Positions 15,703 through 24,309 of a DNA stretch of 64,000 nucleotides are shown here, in pieces. The DNA lies in contig JAQBPO010000076.1 in the NCBI GenBank assembly GCA_028287465.1, positions 124,001-188,000 on the forward strand, in the 5' to 3' direction. Below the pieces are notes generated by a model. That model saw only the letters and a program-made list of their open reading frames with translations, was not told the DNA's origin and searched no databases. This DNA comes from Fibrobacterota bacterium (GTDB lineage Bacteria; Fibrobacterota; Fibrobacteria; UBA11236). Every line of letters starts with the position of its first letter. The first letter of the stretch is position 1. A program made the position numbers and the translations under genes.

Positions 15703-17994
15703 TTAGTTGAAAATCGTCCAGTCTACACCGAAGCGGAAATTGATACCCGGAGGGTGCACCCCCGGCTCGGTCGCGTAGCGGTCGTGGTTGAAATTGCGGA
15801 CCTTGAAAAACAGGGTGAAGGTCTTGATCTTCATGGCCGCGTTGAAATCCAGGGCCAGGTATTCATCGAGCTTGCCCACCCTGGATCCGCCCGCGAGATC
15901 CGGGACCCAGGCGTAACGCGTAGAATACCATTCCCAATCCCAGGCCAGGTCGAGCTTGAGGCGATCGTCGAGCAGGGCGCGCTTCCATCCCAGGCGGCCC
16001 TTGAACACGCGCTCCGGCACCGACCAGTCCTCGAGCGTGGCCTTCAGATCCGGGTCGTCCACCGTCCGGTTCAATACGAAGCGGTTGTCCAGGCTCAGGG
16101 ACCAATTCCCCAGGCCCAACCCCAGGCCGAGATGCCAGGCATCGATGACCTCGCTCTCATAATTGCGCATCCCCAAGGCCAGGGTATCCGGCAAGGAGCC
16201 CGAAGTGTCGCCGCAGGCGCGGCCGGCCAGGGGCGCATAGATGGAGTCCGCCAGCGCGCCGCAAGCGCCGGGATTGGGGAGCACGCGCGGAAGCCATGCG
16301 TCTTCGCCGCGCATCCGATCGATTCCGGCCTGGAAGGCCAGGCGCGACCAGGCCCATGAAACGGAGCCGCGCAAGGTCTGGTCGGTGCGCGGCAGGAGCT
16401 CCGGGCTGGCGAACCGGAAGCGCGCGGGATTGGTGCGATAGAGCATCTCCCACTCGGGATCCTCGCGCCGCGTGGACGCGGAAGCCTCGGCCCCGAAGCC
16501 GTAAGGCAGGTCCAGGCCCGCCACCGCTCCGAAGCGCGGCAGCCAATAGACCTTATCATCCATGCGGCTGCTGCGGCCGATGCCGGCGTTGCCTTTGAGG
16601 CGGAGGAAGGAAAAGACCGGCCGCACCTCCAGGTCCGCTCCTTCGGCATCGCTCCAACCTTCGGTGGGATTCGTCCCGGCCATGGCCAGGAGCGGGTCCC
16701 CTTCCCATTGGTCGCTGCGCGCTTCCGCGGAAAGCATAGGCTGGAACGGCAGGCCCGTGGCCAGCAGGGAGCCGCGCGCCCGGAAGACGTCCGCATGGAT
16801 CTCGTCGGTATTGGAGGATTTCGCCGATCCCGATTTACGGAATTCGGAAAGGTCCATGGCACCATGGCTGAGTTCCATCTGCGAAGTCCAACCTGCGTGG
16901 GATTCCCCGTAAATGGCGCCTTCCGTGAGTGTCTTCAGATCGGAGGGCATCAGGGCCTGGGTGGAATCCGGCCCCGCGGGAATGAGCGAACCGGAAGGCC
17001 GGGTACGCCCGTAGGGATAGGTCAGCGAGGTGGAGTTGCTCACGCGATCGAGGAAAAACTCCACCACCCGGTTGGTGTCCAGCCATACCCCCACGCGCGG
17101 CCGCATATGCAGGGCATGGATATCGAAGGAGGTATCCTCCAGAACGAGGGAGGCGCTATCGCGATCGATGGGAGGATAGAGACGGCCCAGGAAACCCCAG
17201 CCGCCCAGGTAGGGCTGGTGGACGTTGAACTGGTAGTTGTACTGCTGGGCCAGGGCCGTGGACGAGTAGTAATCCATCCCCAGATAGACCCGGTCCGAAA
17301 GCATGCGATTCAGCTTCAGGTCGAATATGTTGAGGCTCAGCGCTCCTCGCATCCAATCCATGCGCGTGACGGGGGTGTCCAAAGGGACAACCGGGGTCCA
17401 GGCCTCTTCCAGAGAGGTCAAATCCCCGCCGATGCGTCCCAGGGCGAACCGGTCGGGCGGAAGGAGTCCGCCGGAAAGGTAGGGTGAGTGGCTCCAGAAG
17501 GGGAAATACGGGGACTCTTGCGGCAAGGGGCGCCAGTGGGTAAGCGACAAAGTCCAGGCGCGGGTTCCCGCCCAGCCGACCTCCTGGTTCGCCAGATCCG
17601 GCGAGCGGCGCCAGCATTCCGGGGCGCTCTCCATGCCGCCGGGGCACTCCTGGATGTCCCGCAAAGGGCTTTGCCAGGTGAATACGGGCGCGGCCCGGCG
17701 CTTTTTGGCCTCCGCGGTTTCCCTGGATCCGGAATCCGCCTTGATCGCGGAATCGCCGGGGGCGCTCCCTTCGAGACGCGCATGGGCGAGCGAATCCGGC
17801 CGTGTATTCGGGGGCGCGACGGCCTTGGCGGTATCGACCCGGGGCATGGGCGCGGTGGCCCCAGGTTTGGGCAATACCGGGGAAGGCTGGGCTCCGGTAT
17901 GGGTCAGCAAGGCGGCCAGGATGACCGCGAAAGGGATCATCGAATGGACCAGGATGGAAACGGATCGGACTTCGGTCCGCGACCCTAGTGGCAT
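15703..17994 (-). CDS. Outer-membrane beta-barrel protein (TonB-receptor-like barrel)
   Basis: 763 aa. A signal peptide (MIPFAVILAALLTHTGAQ, about residues 19-36; an ATG at 17940 may be the real start) precedes a Pro/Ala-rich linker and a domain with several Cys (IQECPGG, APECWRR). From about residue 210 alternating aromatic strands continue to the end, finishing GINFRFGVDWTIFN with a terminal aromatic-Asn, a typical barrel end. No clear plug domain or TonB box is seen. Substrate unknown. Its last 16 codons are duplicated just downstream, at 15577-15625. Confidence 0.7.
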   Translation of the reverse strand: MPLGSRTEVRSVSILVHSMIPFAVILAALLTHTGAQPSPVLPKPGATAPMPRVDTAKAVAPPNTRPDSLAHARLEGSAPGDSAIKADSGSRETAEAKKRRAAPVFTWQSPLRDIQECPGGMESAPECWRRSPDLANQEVGWAGTRAWTLSLTHWRPLPQESPYFPFWSHSPYLSGGLLPPDRFALGRIGGDLTSLEEAWTPVVPLDTPVTRMDWMRGALSLNIFDLKLNRMLSDRVYLGMDYYSSTALAQQYNYQFNVHQPYLGGWGFLGRLYPPIDRDSASLVLEDTSFDIHALHMRPRVGVWLDTNRVVEFFLDRVSNSTSLTYPYGRTRPSGSLIPAGPDSTQALMPSDLKTLTEGAIYGESHAGWTSQMELSHGAMDLSEFRKSGSAKSSNTDEIHADVFRARGSLLATGLPFQPMLSAEARSDQWEGDPLLAMAGTNPTEGWSDAEGADLEVRPVFSFLRLKGNAGIGRSSRMDDKVYWLPRFGAVAGLDLPYGFGAEASASTRREDPEWEMLYRTNPARFRFASPELLPRTDQTLRGSVSWAWSRLAFQAGIDRMRGEDAWLPRVLPNPGACGALADSIYAPLAGRACGDTSGSLPDTLALGMRNYESEVIDAWHLGLGLGLGNWSLSLDNRFVLNRTVDDPDLKATLEDWSVPERVFKGRLGWKRALLDDRLKLDLAWDWEWYSTRYAWVPDLAGGSRVGKLDEYLALDFNAAMKIKTFTLFFKVRNFNHDRYATEPGVHPPGINFRFGVDWTIFN

Positions 17995-18066
17995 AGGCCC
18001 TTGAAATTAGTTAATTGTTCGGGCCGCGCCTTGCGATGCCGGCGCCCATAGGGGGTGGATGGGAAG

Positions 18067-18396
18067 CTATTTCCCGGTGATGACGCGCTTGAGTTCGTCC
18101 CAATTCTCGTCGAACTGGATGCCCTTGTCGTCGATATAGAGATCGGCGTACACCTTGCGGGTGCCCAGATCCGCGCCCATGATGGGATTGTTGACCGTAT
18201 CGAAGGGGATCTCGTTGGCCTGGAGGAAGGCGCGTACGTCCCGCTCTTCCTGGCCCGCGCGGCAGGTCCAGATGATGATCTTGTGCCCGGCATCGTGGAA
18301 GGCCTTCAAGGCCTCTTTGGCGCCCGGCTTGAGCGATCCGATTTTCGGATACTTGTGGTCCACCACGGTCCCGTCGAAATCAACGGCGATAATCAC
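18067..18396 (-). CDS. Small HAD-superfamily phosphatase (BT0820-like)
   Basis: 109 aa. It begins IIAVDFDGTVVDH, the DxD catalytic motif of HAD phosphatases; KIIIWTCRAG gives motif II and YADLYIDDKG motif IV. There is essentially no cap domain, as in the small Bacteroides HAD hydrolases. The substrate is unknown. It lies 53 bases downstream of the kinase gene on the same strand. Confidence 0.82.
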   Translation of the reverse strand: MIIAVDFDGTVVDHKYPKIGSLKPGAKEALKAFHDAGHKIIIWTCRAGQEERDVRAFLQANEIPFDTVNNPIMGADLGTRKVYADLYIDDKGIQFDENWDELKRVITGK

Positions 18397-18449
18397 GGCT
18401 CATCCTTGTCCGGGCCCGGCAGGCGCTGTCGGCCGGCCACGATACCCGG

Positions 18450-19442
18450 TTAAAGTTCCAGAATCCAGGTATTGAGGGCATGCTGGAATTCTACCACCGA
18501 TTTGGGCCTTTGCTCAATGTCCCGGTGCATGCATTGGAACAGGGTCTGACGGAGGACCTCCCCCTTGCGGAAGGGGATTTCCGGCACTTCCGGCTCCACT
18601 TTCGAAAGCGAGGAGATGCCCTCCTCGCGATAATTGATTTCCTCGCGTTTGGCGAAGGGGTAGACCCCGGTAAAGGCGTAGGCGGCCATGGCCCCCAGGG
18701 AGAAGATGTCCGTGCGGTGGTCCACCTTGTAGAAATCCCCGTCCAATTGCTCGTAGGACATGTGGGAGGGCGTTCCCAGCACGGTCTGCTGTTCGTCGCC
18801 CACGTCGTCCTTTACGTGCATCCAGCGCGCGGCGCCCAAATCGCTCAGGAACGGCTCCCAGCCCTTGACGATGATATTGCTGGGCTTCAGGTCCCGGTGG
18901 ATGATGCCGCGGAAATGCAGCTCCCCCACCACGCCGGCCACCGCATTGATGAAGATGATGCGCCGCATCAGCTCTTTCACGTCCTTGGGACCGCGCTTGA
19001 TGAGGTCCGAGAAGTTCGGACCGTCCACGTAGTCCATCATGGTGAAGTAATGCTTGTTGTGCAGGTTGCCGTAGTCGAAGATCTTCACCACGTTGCGCAC
19101 GTTCTGGGAGGTCAGGTAGGTATTGTAGAAGATCTCCGCGAGGAAGGTCTTGACCACGCGGTTGTTGCCCATGCTGTCAGGGGTCCGGTAGAGGGACGGG
19201 CGCAATACGCGCAGCACCACCGTCTGCGGACCCTTGCCGTGCACGTTCACGAGGGGCACCAGGAACACGTCGCAGAAGCCGCCCGAGCCCAGCCATTTCC
19301 CCAGGGTGAAGCCCGGATCATAGGCCTTGAAGTCCGCTTCCACGGCCTGGCGGTAGACTTCCAGGTACTCGCTCCCGCGCTCCGGGACCTGGTTCTTGCC
19401 GGCGGTGAGCCAGTTGGTGATGGTGTTGAGGGAGAATTCCAT
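18450..19442 (-). CDS. Serine/threonine protein kinase with atypical ATP-site residue
   Basis: 330 aa, cytoplasmic, with no sensor or membrane segment. The Gly-rich loop is LGKWLGSGGFCDVFLV; the catalytic loop IIHRDLKPSNIIV is intact; the metal loop is SDLGAARW (DLG rather than DFG); GTPSHMSYEQLDG, SLGAMAAYAFTGVYPF and a lobe-end Arg (QRPKSVVEF) complete the fold. The strand-3 lysine position reads VVLRVLRP, Arg instead of Lys. An ATP lysine may lie elsewhere, or catalysis may be altered. It precedes a HAD phosphatase gene, but no substrate link is shown. Confidence 0.85.
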   Translation of the reverse strand: MEFSLNTITNWLTAGKNQVPERGSEYLEVYRQAVEADFKAYDPGFTLGKWLGSGGFCDVFLVPLVNVHGKGPQTVVLRVLRPSLYRTPDSMGNNRVVKTFLAEIFYNTYLTSQNVRNVVKIFDYGNLHNKHYFTMMDYVDGPNFSDLIKRGPKDVKELMRRIIFINAVAGVVGELHFRGIIHRDLKPSNIIVKGWEPFLSDLGAARWMHVKDDVGDEQQTVLGTPSHMSYEQLDGDFYKVDHRTDIFSLGAMAAYAFTGVYPFAKREEINYREEGISSLSKVEPEVPEIPFRKGEVLRQTLFQCMHRDIEQRPKSVVEFQHALNTWILEL

Positions 19443-19631
19443 GACTCAAATGTCCTTACATTTCACAAATGCCGCAACCGAAGATCCAATGATATATGTA
19501 TTCCCGGCCCGGGTAAAGGGAACATCAATTAATCGCATGCCCCGCGGGTTGCTCCGGCCGGCCTTTTGGGCTATTTTGAGTGGCGCGAAGAGGTTACAGC
19601 CCTCGGACCCGACCCTCTATTGATAAGGCCT

Positions 19632-20843
19632 ATGGGAATGGACGCCGTCGACAACGGAAACGGGAGCAAGCTTGTCGCCGTGGCGATGAGCGGCGGCGTG
19701 GACTCGTCCGTGGCCGCGCTCCTCATCAAGCAGGCCGGCTACCGGGCCGTGGGCATCACCATGAAGTTGTGGAGCCCGCCGGCGCAAGGCGCCGGTTCGC
19801 CGGCGCAAGGCGCCGGTTCGCCGGCGCAGGGCGCCGGTTCTATGGCCGCCGAAGCGGAATCCTGCGACACCGTAGGCGGGGAAAAGACCTGCTGCACCGC
19901 GGACAGCGCCATGGACGCCAAGCGGGTCTGCGATCAGATCGGCATCCCCCATTTCACCCTGGACATGCAGGAGGATTTCGAAGAACGGGTCATCCAGCCC
20001 TTCTACGAATCCTATCTGGCGGGCGAGACCCCCAACCCGTGCGTCAACTGCAACAGCTTCGTCAAATGGGACGCGCTCTGGAAACGCGCCAAGGCCGTGG
20101 GCGCCGACTATATCGCCACCGGCCACTTCGCCATGACCGAGGCCGGGAACGGCCGCACCTACATCCTGCGCGGCACGGACGCTGCCAAGGACCAAAGCTA
20201 TTTCCTCTGGGGCATCCCCCCGGAGACCCTGGGCAGGACCCTATTCCCCTTGGCGCATCTGACCAAGCCCGAGGTCCGCAAGCTCGCGGCAGCAGCGGGC
20301 CTTCGCACCGCGCAGAAGCGGGAGAGCATGGACATCTGCTTCATCCCGAACGGCGACTACCGCGAGTTCATCGGCGATCGGGCCAGGGAAAAGGGCGCGT
20401 CCATCCCGGAAGGACGCATGCAAGGGCCGGAAGGCAAGGATCTGGGACCCCACCAAGGCCTTCCCTATTACACCATCGGACAGCGCAAGGGCCTGGGCGA
20501 CAAGGCGGCCTCGGCGGGCGCCGCCACGGGCGAGGCCTTGTACGTGAAGAAGCTGGATCGATCGACCAACACCCTGCTGTTGGCCAAGAAGGAAGAACTA
20601 TACAGCGCGGGTTTCCGCGCGGACCGGGCGAATTTCTTCGAGCCCCTGGATGGGGAGAAGGAATGTTCCGTGCAGTACCGCTACCGTTCGCCCGTCAAAG
20701 GCGCCGTGGTCCGGGACGAAGGTAACGGGCAGATTACCGTGACCTTCAAGGAACCGGGGTATTGCGTGAGTCCGGGCCAGTCCGCCGTTTTCTACGATGG
20801 GGACAGGCTGCTGGGCGGGGCGAGGATCCGAGAGACCTTCTGA
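19632..20843 (+). CDS. mnmA: tRNA-specific 2-thiouridylase MnmA
   Basis: 403 aa from ATG 19632 (preceded by AAGG). PP-loop MSGGVDSSVAALL at residues 19-31; catalytic Cys in ETPNPCVNCN and second Cys in MDICFIPNGDYREF; YIATGHFA, DQSYFLWG, PYYTIGQRKGLG and the C-terminal SPGQSAVFYDGDRLLGG all fit. It makes s2U34 in tRNA-Lys, -Glu and -Gln. A 21-residue insert, (PAQGAGS)x3, sits between KLWSP and the conserved Cys region, a variable loop, and is encoded by a GC-rich tandem repeat. Confidence 0.94.
   Translation: MGMDAVDNGNGSKLVAVAMSGGVDSSVAALLIKQAGYRAVGITMKLWSPPAQGAGSPAQGAGSPAQGAGSMAAEAESCDTVGGEKTCCTADSAMDAKRVCDQIGIPHFTLDMQEDFEERVIQPFYESYLAGETPNPCVNCNSFVKWDALWKRAKAVGADYIATGHFAMTEAGNGRTYILRGTDAAKDQSYFLWGIPPETLGRTLFPLAHLTKPEVRKLAAAAGLRTAQKRESMDICFIPNGDYREFIGDRAREKGASIPEGRMQGPEGKDLGPHQGLPYYTIGQRKGLGDKAASAGAATGEALYVKKLDRSTNTLLLAKKEELYSAGFRADRANFFEPLDGEKECSVQYRYRSPVKGAVVRDEGNGQITVTFKEPGYCVSPGQSAVFYDGDRLLGGARIRETF
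19779..19841 (+). repeat. Three 21-bp tandem repeats inside mnmA
   Basis: Three adjacent 21-base units; the third differs at two bases. Each contains the inverted repeat CCGGCGC-AAG-GCGCCGG and encodes PAQGAGS in frame. Copy number could vary by slippage without breaking the frame. Confidence 0.9.
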
Positions 20844-21149
20844 TCGGGACCGGAACGCTCTTTCCCGCCGAGCGGAATCCCGGAAATCCCCCATAAACGA
20901 AAGGGGCGGACCCTATGGATCCGCCCCCGAGCAGCCCCGACTATCAGACCCCGTCGACCGGTCTTGCGACCCGTCTCCTTGGCCCCGGCAGGCTATGTGA
21001 ACACTTAGACTGTTGCGCGTCCCGGAATGTAACCGGCTCTGTGATCAAGTTACCGCCTTCCCCTCGATTGCGCAAGCACCATTCGCTCTGGTGCCGCGCC
21101 GTCTTTGCGGATTTCGGGAAGGATCCAAAACCTCCCCACCGCCACGAGC
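20844..21149. other. Gene-free stretch between mnmA and the flavin oxidoreductase
   Basis: 306 bases between two convergent genes with no supported gene. It contains a hairpin at 20903-20927 (GGGGCGGA/TCCGCCCC, 9-base loop) that, on the minus strand, is followed by TTTCGTTT, a weak terminator for the leftward gene. The rest is unremarkable. Confidence 0.6.
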
Positions 21150-22661
21150 CTAAACCGCCGCTTTGGCCGCCCCCTGCACGGACTTGAGCGTTTCCTTCTG
21201 CTCCTTCTTGAACTTGCGCACCGCCTCGCCCGCCTCGCTATTGCGGTAGTATTCGTCCAGGGGGAAGCAACCGGATTTGATCCCGTTGCGGGGAGCGGTG
21301 GTGCAGTCCGAGAACGTCCGGCAGATGAACTTGGCCTCCAGCTTTCCCTTTTCCAGGGAATCCGCGATGATGCGCGGGTAGGAAAGCACCATCCGGCCCA
21401 CGCCGGCGAAGTCCGTCCAGCCCTCGCGGACCAGGGCCTGGGCCACGTTCGGCATGTATTCCTGGAGATAGGTCAGCCCTGAGCTTACCAGGGGCATTTC
21501 GGGAACGGCCTGCTTGAGTTTCCGCACCACCTGGATCTGGCGCTCCACGTTGATGATGGGATCTTCCGCCGGCTGGTAACCGTCCGAAGGCGGGAACAGG
21601 GCCGGGCGCTGGATATGGGGATTGTAGTAGGGGGAACCGGCGGAGATGTTCACCACGGATACGCCCCATGATTTCATCATTTTGAGGTATTGGGCGGTCT
21701 CGGCCAGATCGTACTGGACCGGGTTCTCCTTGTCGATGCCGAAGCCGTACTTATAGGGCAGGAAATCCGCGTATTCCTCGGGCATGCCCGGGCCGAGGTT
21801 GCCGCCGGTGGCCAGCACGGGATTGGGCTTGAAGGGCACGAAGTCGAAGGCCGAGAGGCGCACGCCGATGATGAGCCTGGGCGCGACCTGGCGGATGGCG
21901 GTGATGATCTCGCGGGCGAAGGTCGCGCGCTGTTCCAGGGTCTCGCCGCCGTAAGGGCCTTTGCGGGTGAACGCGGACAGGAACTCGTGGCCCAGGTAGC
22001 CGTGGCATTGCTTGATGTCGACGAAGGGAACGCCCGCCTTGTCGGCGAGCAGGGCCGCCTTCACGTAATGCTCGACGAGGTCCTTGATGTCGTCATCGGT
22101 CATGACCGGATAATCCATCGGCAGGTTGAATTTGCGGTTCAGGATGGGATGGGCGTAGACGAGCTTGGGTTCAAGTTTTTTCTTGTCGGTGGGACGGCAG
22201 AATCGGCCGGAGTGCGTGAGCTGGAAACCCCAGAGCAGATCGGAGGTCGAGCCGAAGGACTTGGCATGCGCCTCCAGGCATTCCTCCGCGGCCTTGCAGA
22301 GTTCATCGATCGTGTCCGGCTTGGCCATCAACTGATTGGGATTGGCGCGGCCGTCGGGACGGACGGCGACGGCTTCCATGCCCCACATGAACTTGGCCCC
22401 GGATTCGCCGAACCGGCGCCAGCGGCGGATCAGGTCCGGAGTCGGATGGCCGTCCGTGGTGGCGTCCCACCCTTCCATGGGATGGATGCAATAGCGGTTG
22501 CCCACCTTGAATCCCCCGAGATCGATCGGCTGTGCCATGGAGGATTCAGGGGCCAATTGGATGGAATCATCGATGGGAAGGTCCAGGGACAGATCCTTCA
22601 TACGGTCCCGGAATGCGGCCGGGGTCTTGATAGAAGTGAGTCTTTTGATGTCGAGCTCCAT
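21150..22661 (-). CDS. NADH:flavin oxidoreductase (Old Yellow Enzyme family)
   Basis: 503 aa from ATG 22661, where CCTGGAGAG lies upstream. Old-Yellow-Enzyme TIM barrel: IGGFKVGNRY-like start (LGGFKVGNRYCIHPMEG), LLWGFQLTHSGRF, DIKQCHGYLGHEFLS, GVRLSAFD, VNISAGSPYY and TDFAGVGRMVLSYP (phosphate-binding loop). The C-terminal CRTFSDC...GC cluster does not match the 4Fe-4S pattern of dienoyl-CoA reductases. It would use FMN and NAD(P)H. It is divergent from the enolase-superfamily gene that opens the uronate cluster and is probably co-regulated. Substrate unknown; an unsaturated or keto uronate is plausible. Confidence 0.8.
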   Translation of the reverse strand: MELDIKRLTSIKTPAAFRDRMKDLSLDLPIDDSIQLAPESSMAQPIDLGGFKVGNRYCIHPMEGWDATTDGHPTPDLIRRWRRFGESGAKFMWGMEAVAVRPDGRANPNQLMAKPDTIDELCKAAEECLEAHAKSFGSTSDLLWGFQLTHSGRFCRPTDKKKLEPKLVYAHPILNRKFNLPMDYPVMTDDDIKDLVEHYVKAALLADKAGVPFVDIKQCHGYLGHEFLSAFTRKGPYGGETLEQRATFAREIITAIRQVAPRLIIGVRLSAFDFVPFKPNPVLATGGNLGPGMPEEYADFLPYKYGFGIDKENPVQYDLAETAQYLKMMKSWGVSVVNISAGSPYYNPHIQRPALFPPSDGYQPAEDPIINVERQIQVVRKLKQAVPEMPLVSSGLTYLQEYMPNVAQALVREGWTDFAGVGRMVLSYPRIIADSLEKGKLEAKFICRTFSDCTTAPRNGIKSGCFPLDEYYRNSEAGEAVRKFKKEQKETLKSVQGAAKAAV

Positions 22662-22726
22662 ATACTCTCCAGGATACATTTATGGCATTAATATACACCC
22701 GGCGTAAAAAATAGGCATAATTTATT

Positions 22727-22755
22727 TTGACAAAAGTACTTTTCGGGGGTAGATT
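22727..22755 (+). promoter_or_regulatory. Sigma70 promoter with palindromic operator for the uronate cluster
   Basis: TTGACA (22727-22732), a 17-base spacer and TAGATT (22750-22755). The spacer begins with AAAAGTACTTTT (22732-22743), a perfect 12-bp palindrome placed where a repressor would block RNA polymerase. The XRE-cupin regulator encoded two genes downstream is the obvious candidate, by inference. The expected leader is about 70 bases. Confidence 0.6.
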
Positions 22756-22830
22756 AATTTTCGCAAAGATTGAGCCCAATAAACCTGTCAACGTAAGTTC
22801 CCGTACGATAAAGGATAATTTGGTAGCGTC

Positions 22831-24300
22831 ATGGTAAATATGCCCCAGTTCCGCCTTCGAGAAGCTTCGGTCTTCTCCCGACAGATCAAGACCCGGATGC
22901 CCTTCCGGTTCGGGCGGTCCACCATGACCCAGATGCCCATCCTGCACCTCCGCCTGAAAGTGGAGGCGAACGACGGCACCGTCCTGACCGGCGTCAGCGC
23001 CAGCGGCATCCCGCCCCTTTGGTTCGACAAGGCGGCCGGCAAGACCCATGCGGACAATATCCAGGACTTGTCCATCTCCCTGCGCTTGGCCCTCGAGAAT
23101 TACATGCAATTGGACCAGGCCCCGGTCTGGTTCCTGCACAAGATCGCCGAGCCCATCACCCGTAAATCCGCCGCCGCCAAAGGCCTCAATGACCTGACCG
23201 CCGGGTTCGGCGTGGCCCTTGTCGACGCCGCCCTGATCGACGCGGCCTGCCGGCATACGGGGGTCACCTTCCATGCCGGCCTCAAGGCCAACCTGTTCGG
23301 GTACGGCGCGGACTTCGCGGCCATGATCCCGGAAAAACCCCTGGAACGCATCGCCCTCCGCCATACCGTGGGGCTGGTGGATCCCATTACGGATGCGGAC
23401 ATCACCGAACCGGTGAACGATGGGCTGCCGGAATCGCTCGAGCAGGTGATCCGCCACTACCAGGCGAAATTCTTCAAGCTCAAGATTTCCGGGGACGCCG
23501 CCGCCTCGCGCGAGCGCCTGCGCCGCATCGCCTCCGTGCTGGATTCCCAGGCCGGCGATTACCGCGCCACCCTGGACGGCAACGAACAGTTCCACGATAT
23601 GGGCGAGTTCGCCAACTTCATCCTGGACGCGGCCAAGGACCCGGCCCTGCAGAACCTGTGGCACCGGACCCTGCTCATCGAGCAGCCCGTGGGCCGCGGC
23701 CATTCCCTGGTGGATGCCGTGGCCGGACCGCTGAAGGAAGTCGACGCGTTCAAGCCGGTGATCATCGACGAGTCCGACGGCAGCGACGATGCGGTCGTGC
23801 GCGCCCTGTCCCTGGGTTACCGCGGCATCTCCGCCAAGAATTGCAAAGGCGTATTCCGCACCCTGCACAGCTTCCGCCTTATCAAGGAGCTGGAGGCCCA
23901 GGGGCAGCAGAGCCCGATCCTCTCCAGCGAAGATCTGACCAATGCGCCCATCTTCCCGTTGCACCAGGATCTCACCGTAGCCGGCGCCCTGGGCATCCGC
24001 CACAGCGAACGCAACGGGCACCATTATATCATCGGGTTCGACTTCCTCTCGCCCCGCGAGCGGGAAGACGCCCTCCGGGAGTTCCCCACCCTCTACCGCG
24101 AACGGGAACGGGGTTCGCCCGTCCTGCGCATCGAGGACGGGTTCATCTCCCTGAAAGATCTCAACCGTAACGGATTCGGCACCGTCTCCGAACCGGATTG
24201 GGAAAACCTGGAGCCCGTGCGGCTCCCGGAAATACCCGAAGATGTCATCGAGGAGCGCGGACCCCAAGAAGGGGCGAACGCCCGGTACACCAAGGAATAG
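22831..24300 (+). CDS. Enolase-superfamily (mandelate racemase-like) protein
   Basis: 489 aa. The N-terminal capping domain (FRLREASVFSRQIKTRMPFRFG) is followed by a barrel with FFKLKISGD (KxK), ATLDGNEQF (first metal ligand), LLIEQPVGRG (second) and VIIDESDGSDD (third), then GISAKNCKG. These fit a metal-dependent abstraction of a proton alpha to a carboxylate, the chemistry used by uronate and aldonate dehydratases and racemases. The family is assigned with confidence; the exact substrate is not. It is the first gene of a same-strand run ending with KDG kinase. Confidence 0.8.
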   Translation: MVNMPQFRLREASVFSRQIKTRMPFRFGRSTMTQMPILHLRLKVEANDGTVLTGVSASGIPPLWFDKAAGKTHADNIQDLSISLRLALENYMQLDQAPVWFLHKIAEPITRKSAAAKGLNDLTAGFGVALVDAALIDAACRHTGVTFHAGLKANLFGYGADFAAMIPEKPLERIALRHTVGLVDPITDADITEPVNDGLPESLEQVIRHYQAKFFKLKISGDAAASRERLRRIASVLDSQAGDYRATLDGNEQFHDMGEFANFILDAAKDPALQNLWHRTLLIEQPVGRGHSLVDAVAGPLKEVDAFKPVIIDESDGSDDAVVRALSLGYRGISAKNCKGVFRTLHSFRLIKELEAQGQQSPILSSEDLTNAPIFPLHQDLTVAGALGIRHSERNGHHYIIGFDFLSPREREDALREFPTLYRERERGSPVLRIEDGFISLKDLNRNGFGTVSEPDWENLEPVRLPEIPEDVIEERGPQEGANARYTKE

Positions 24301-24309
24301 GAGCGATCC

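Noticed and set aside
15626-15704. Integron attC site or CRISPR remnant
   Set aside because: No GTTRRRY/RYYYAAC pair and no regular spacers; the unit occurs only twice in the window, unclustered.
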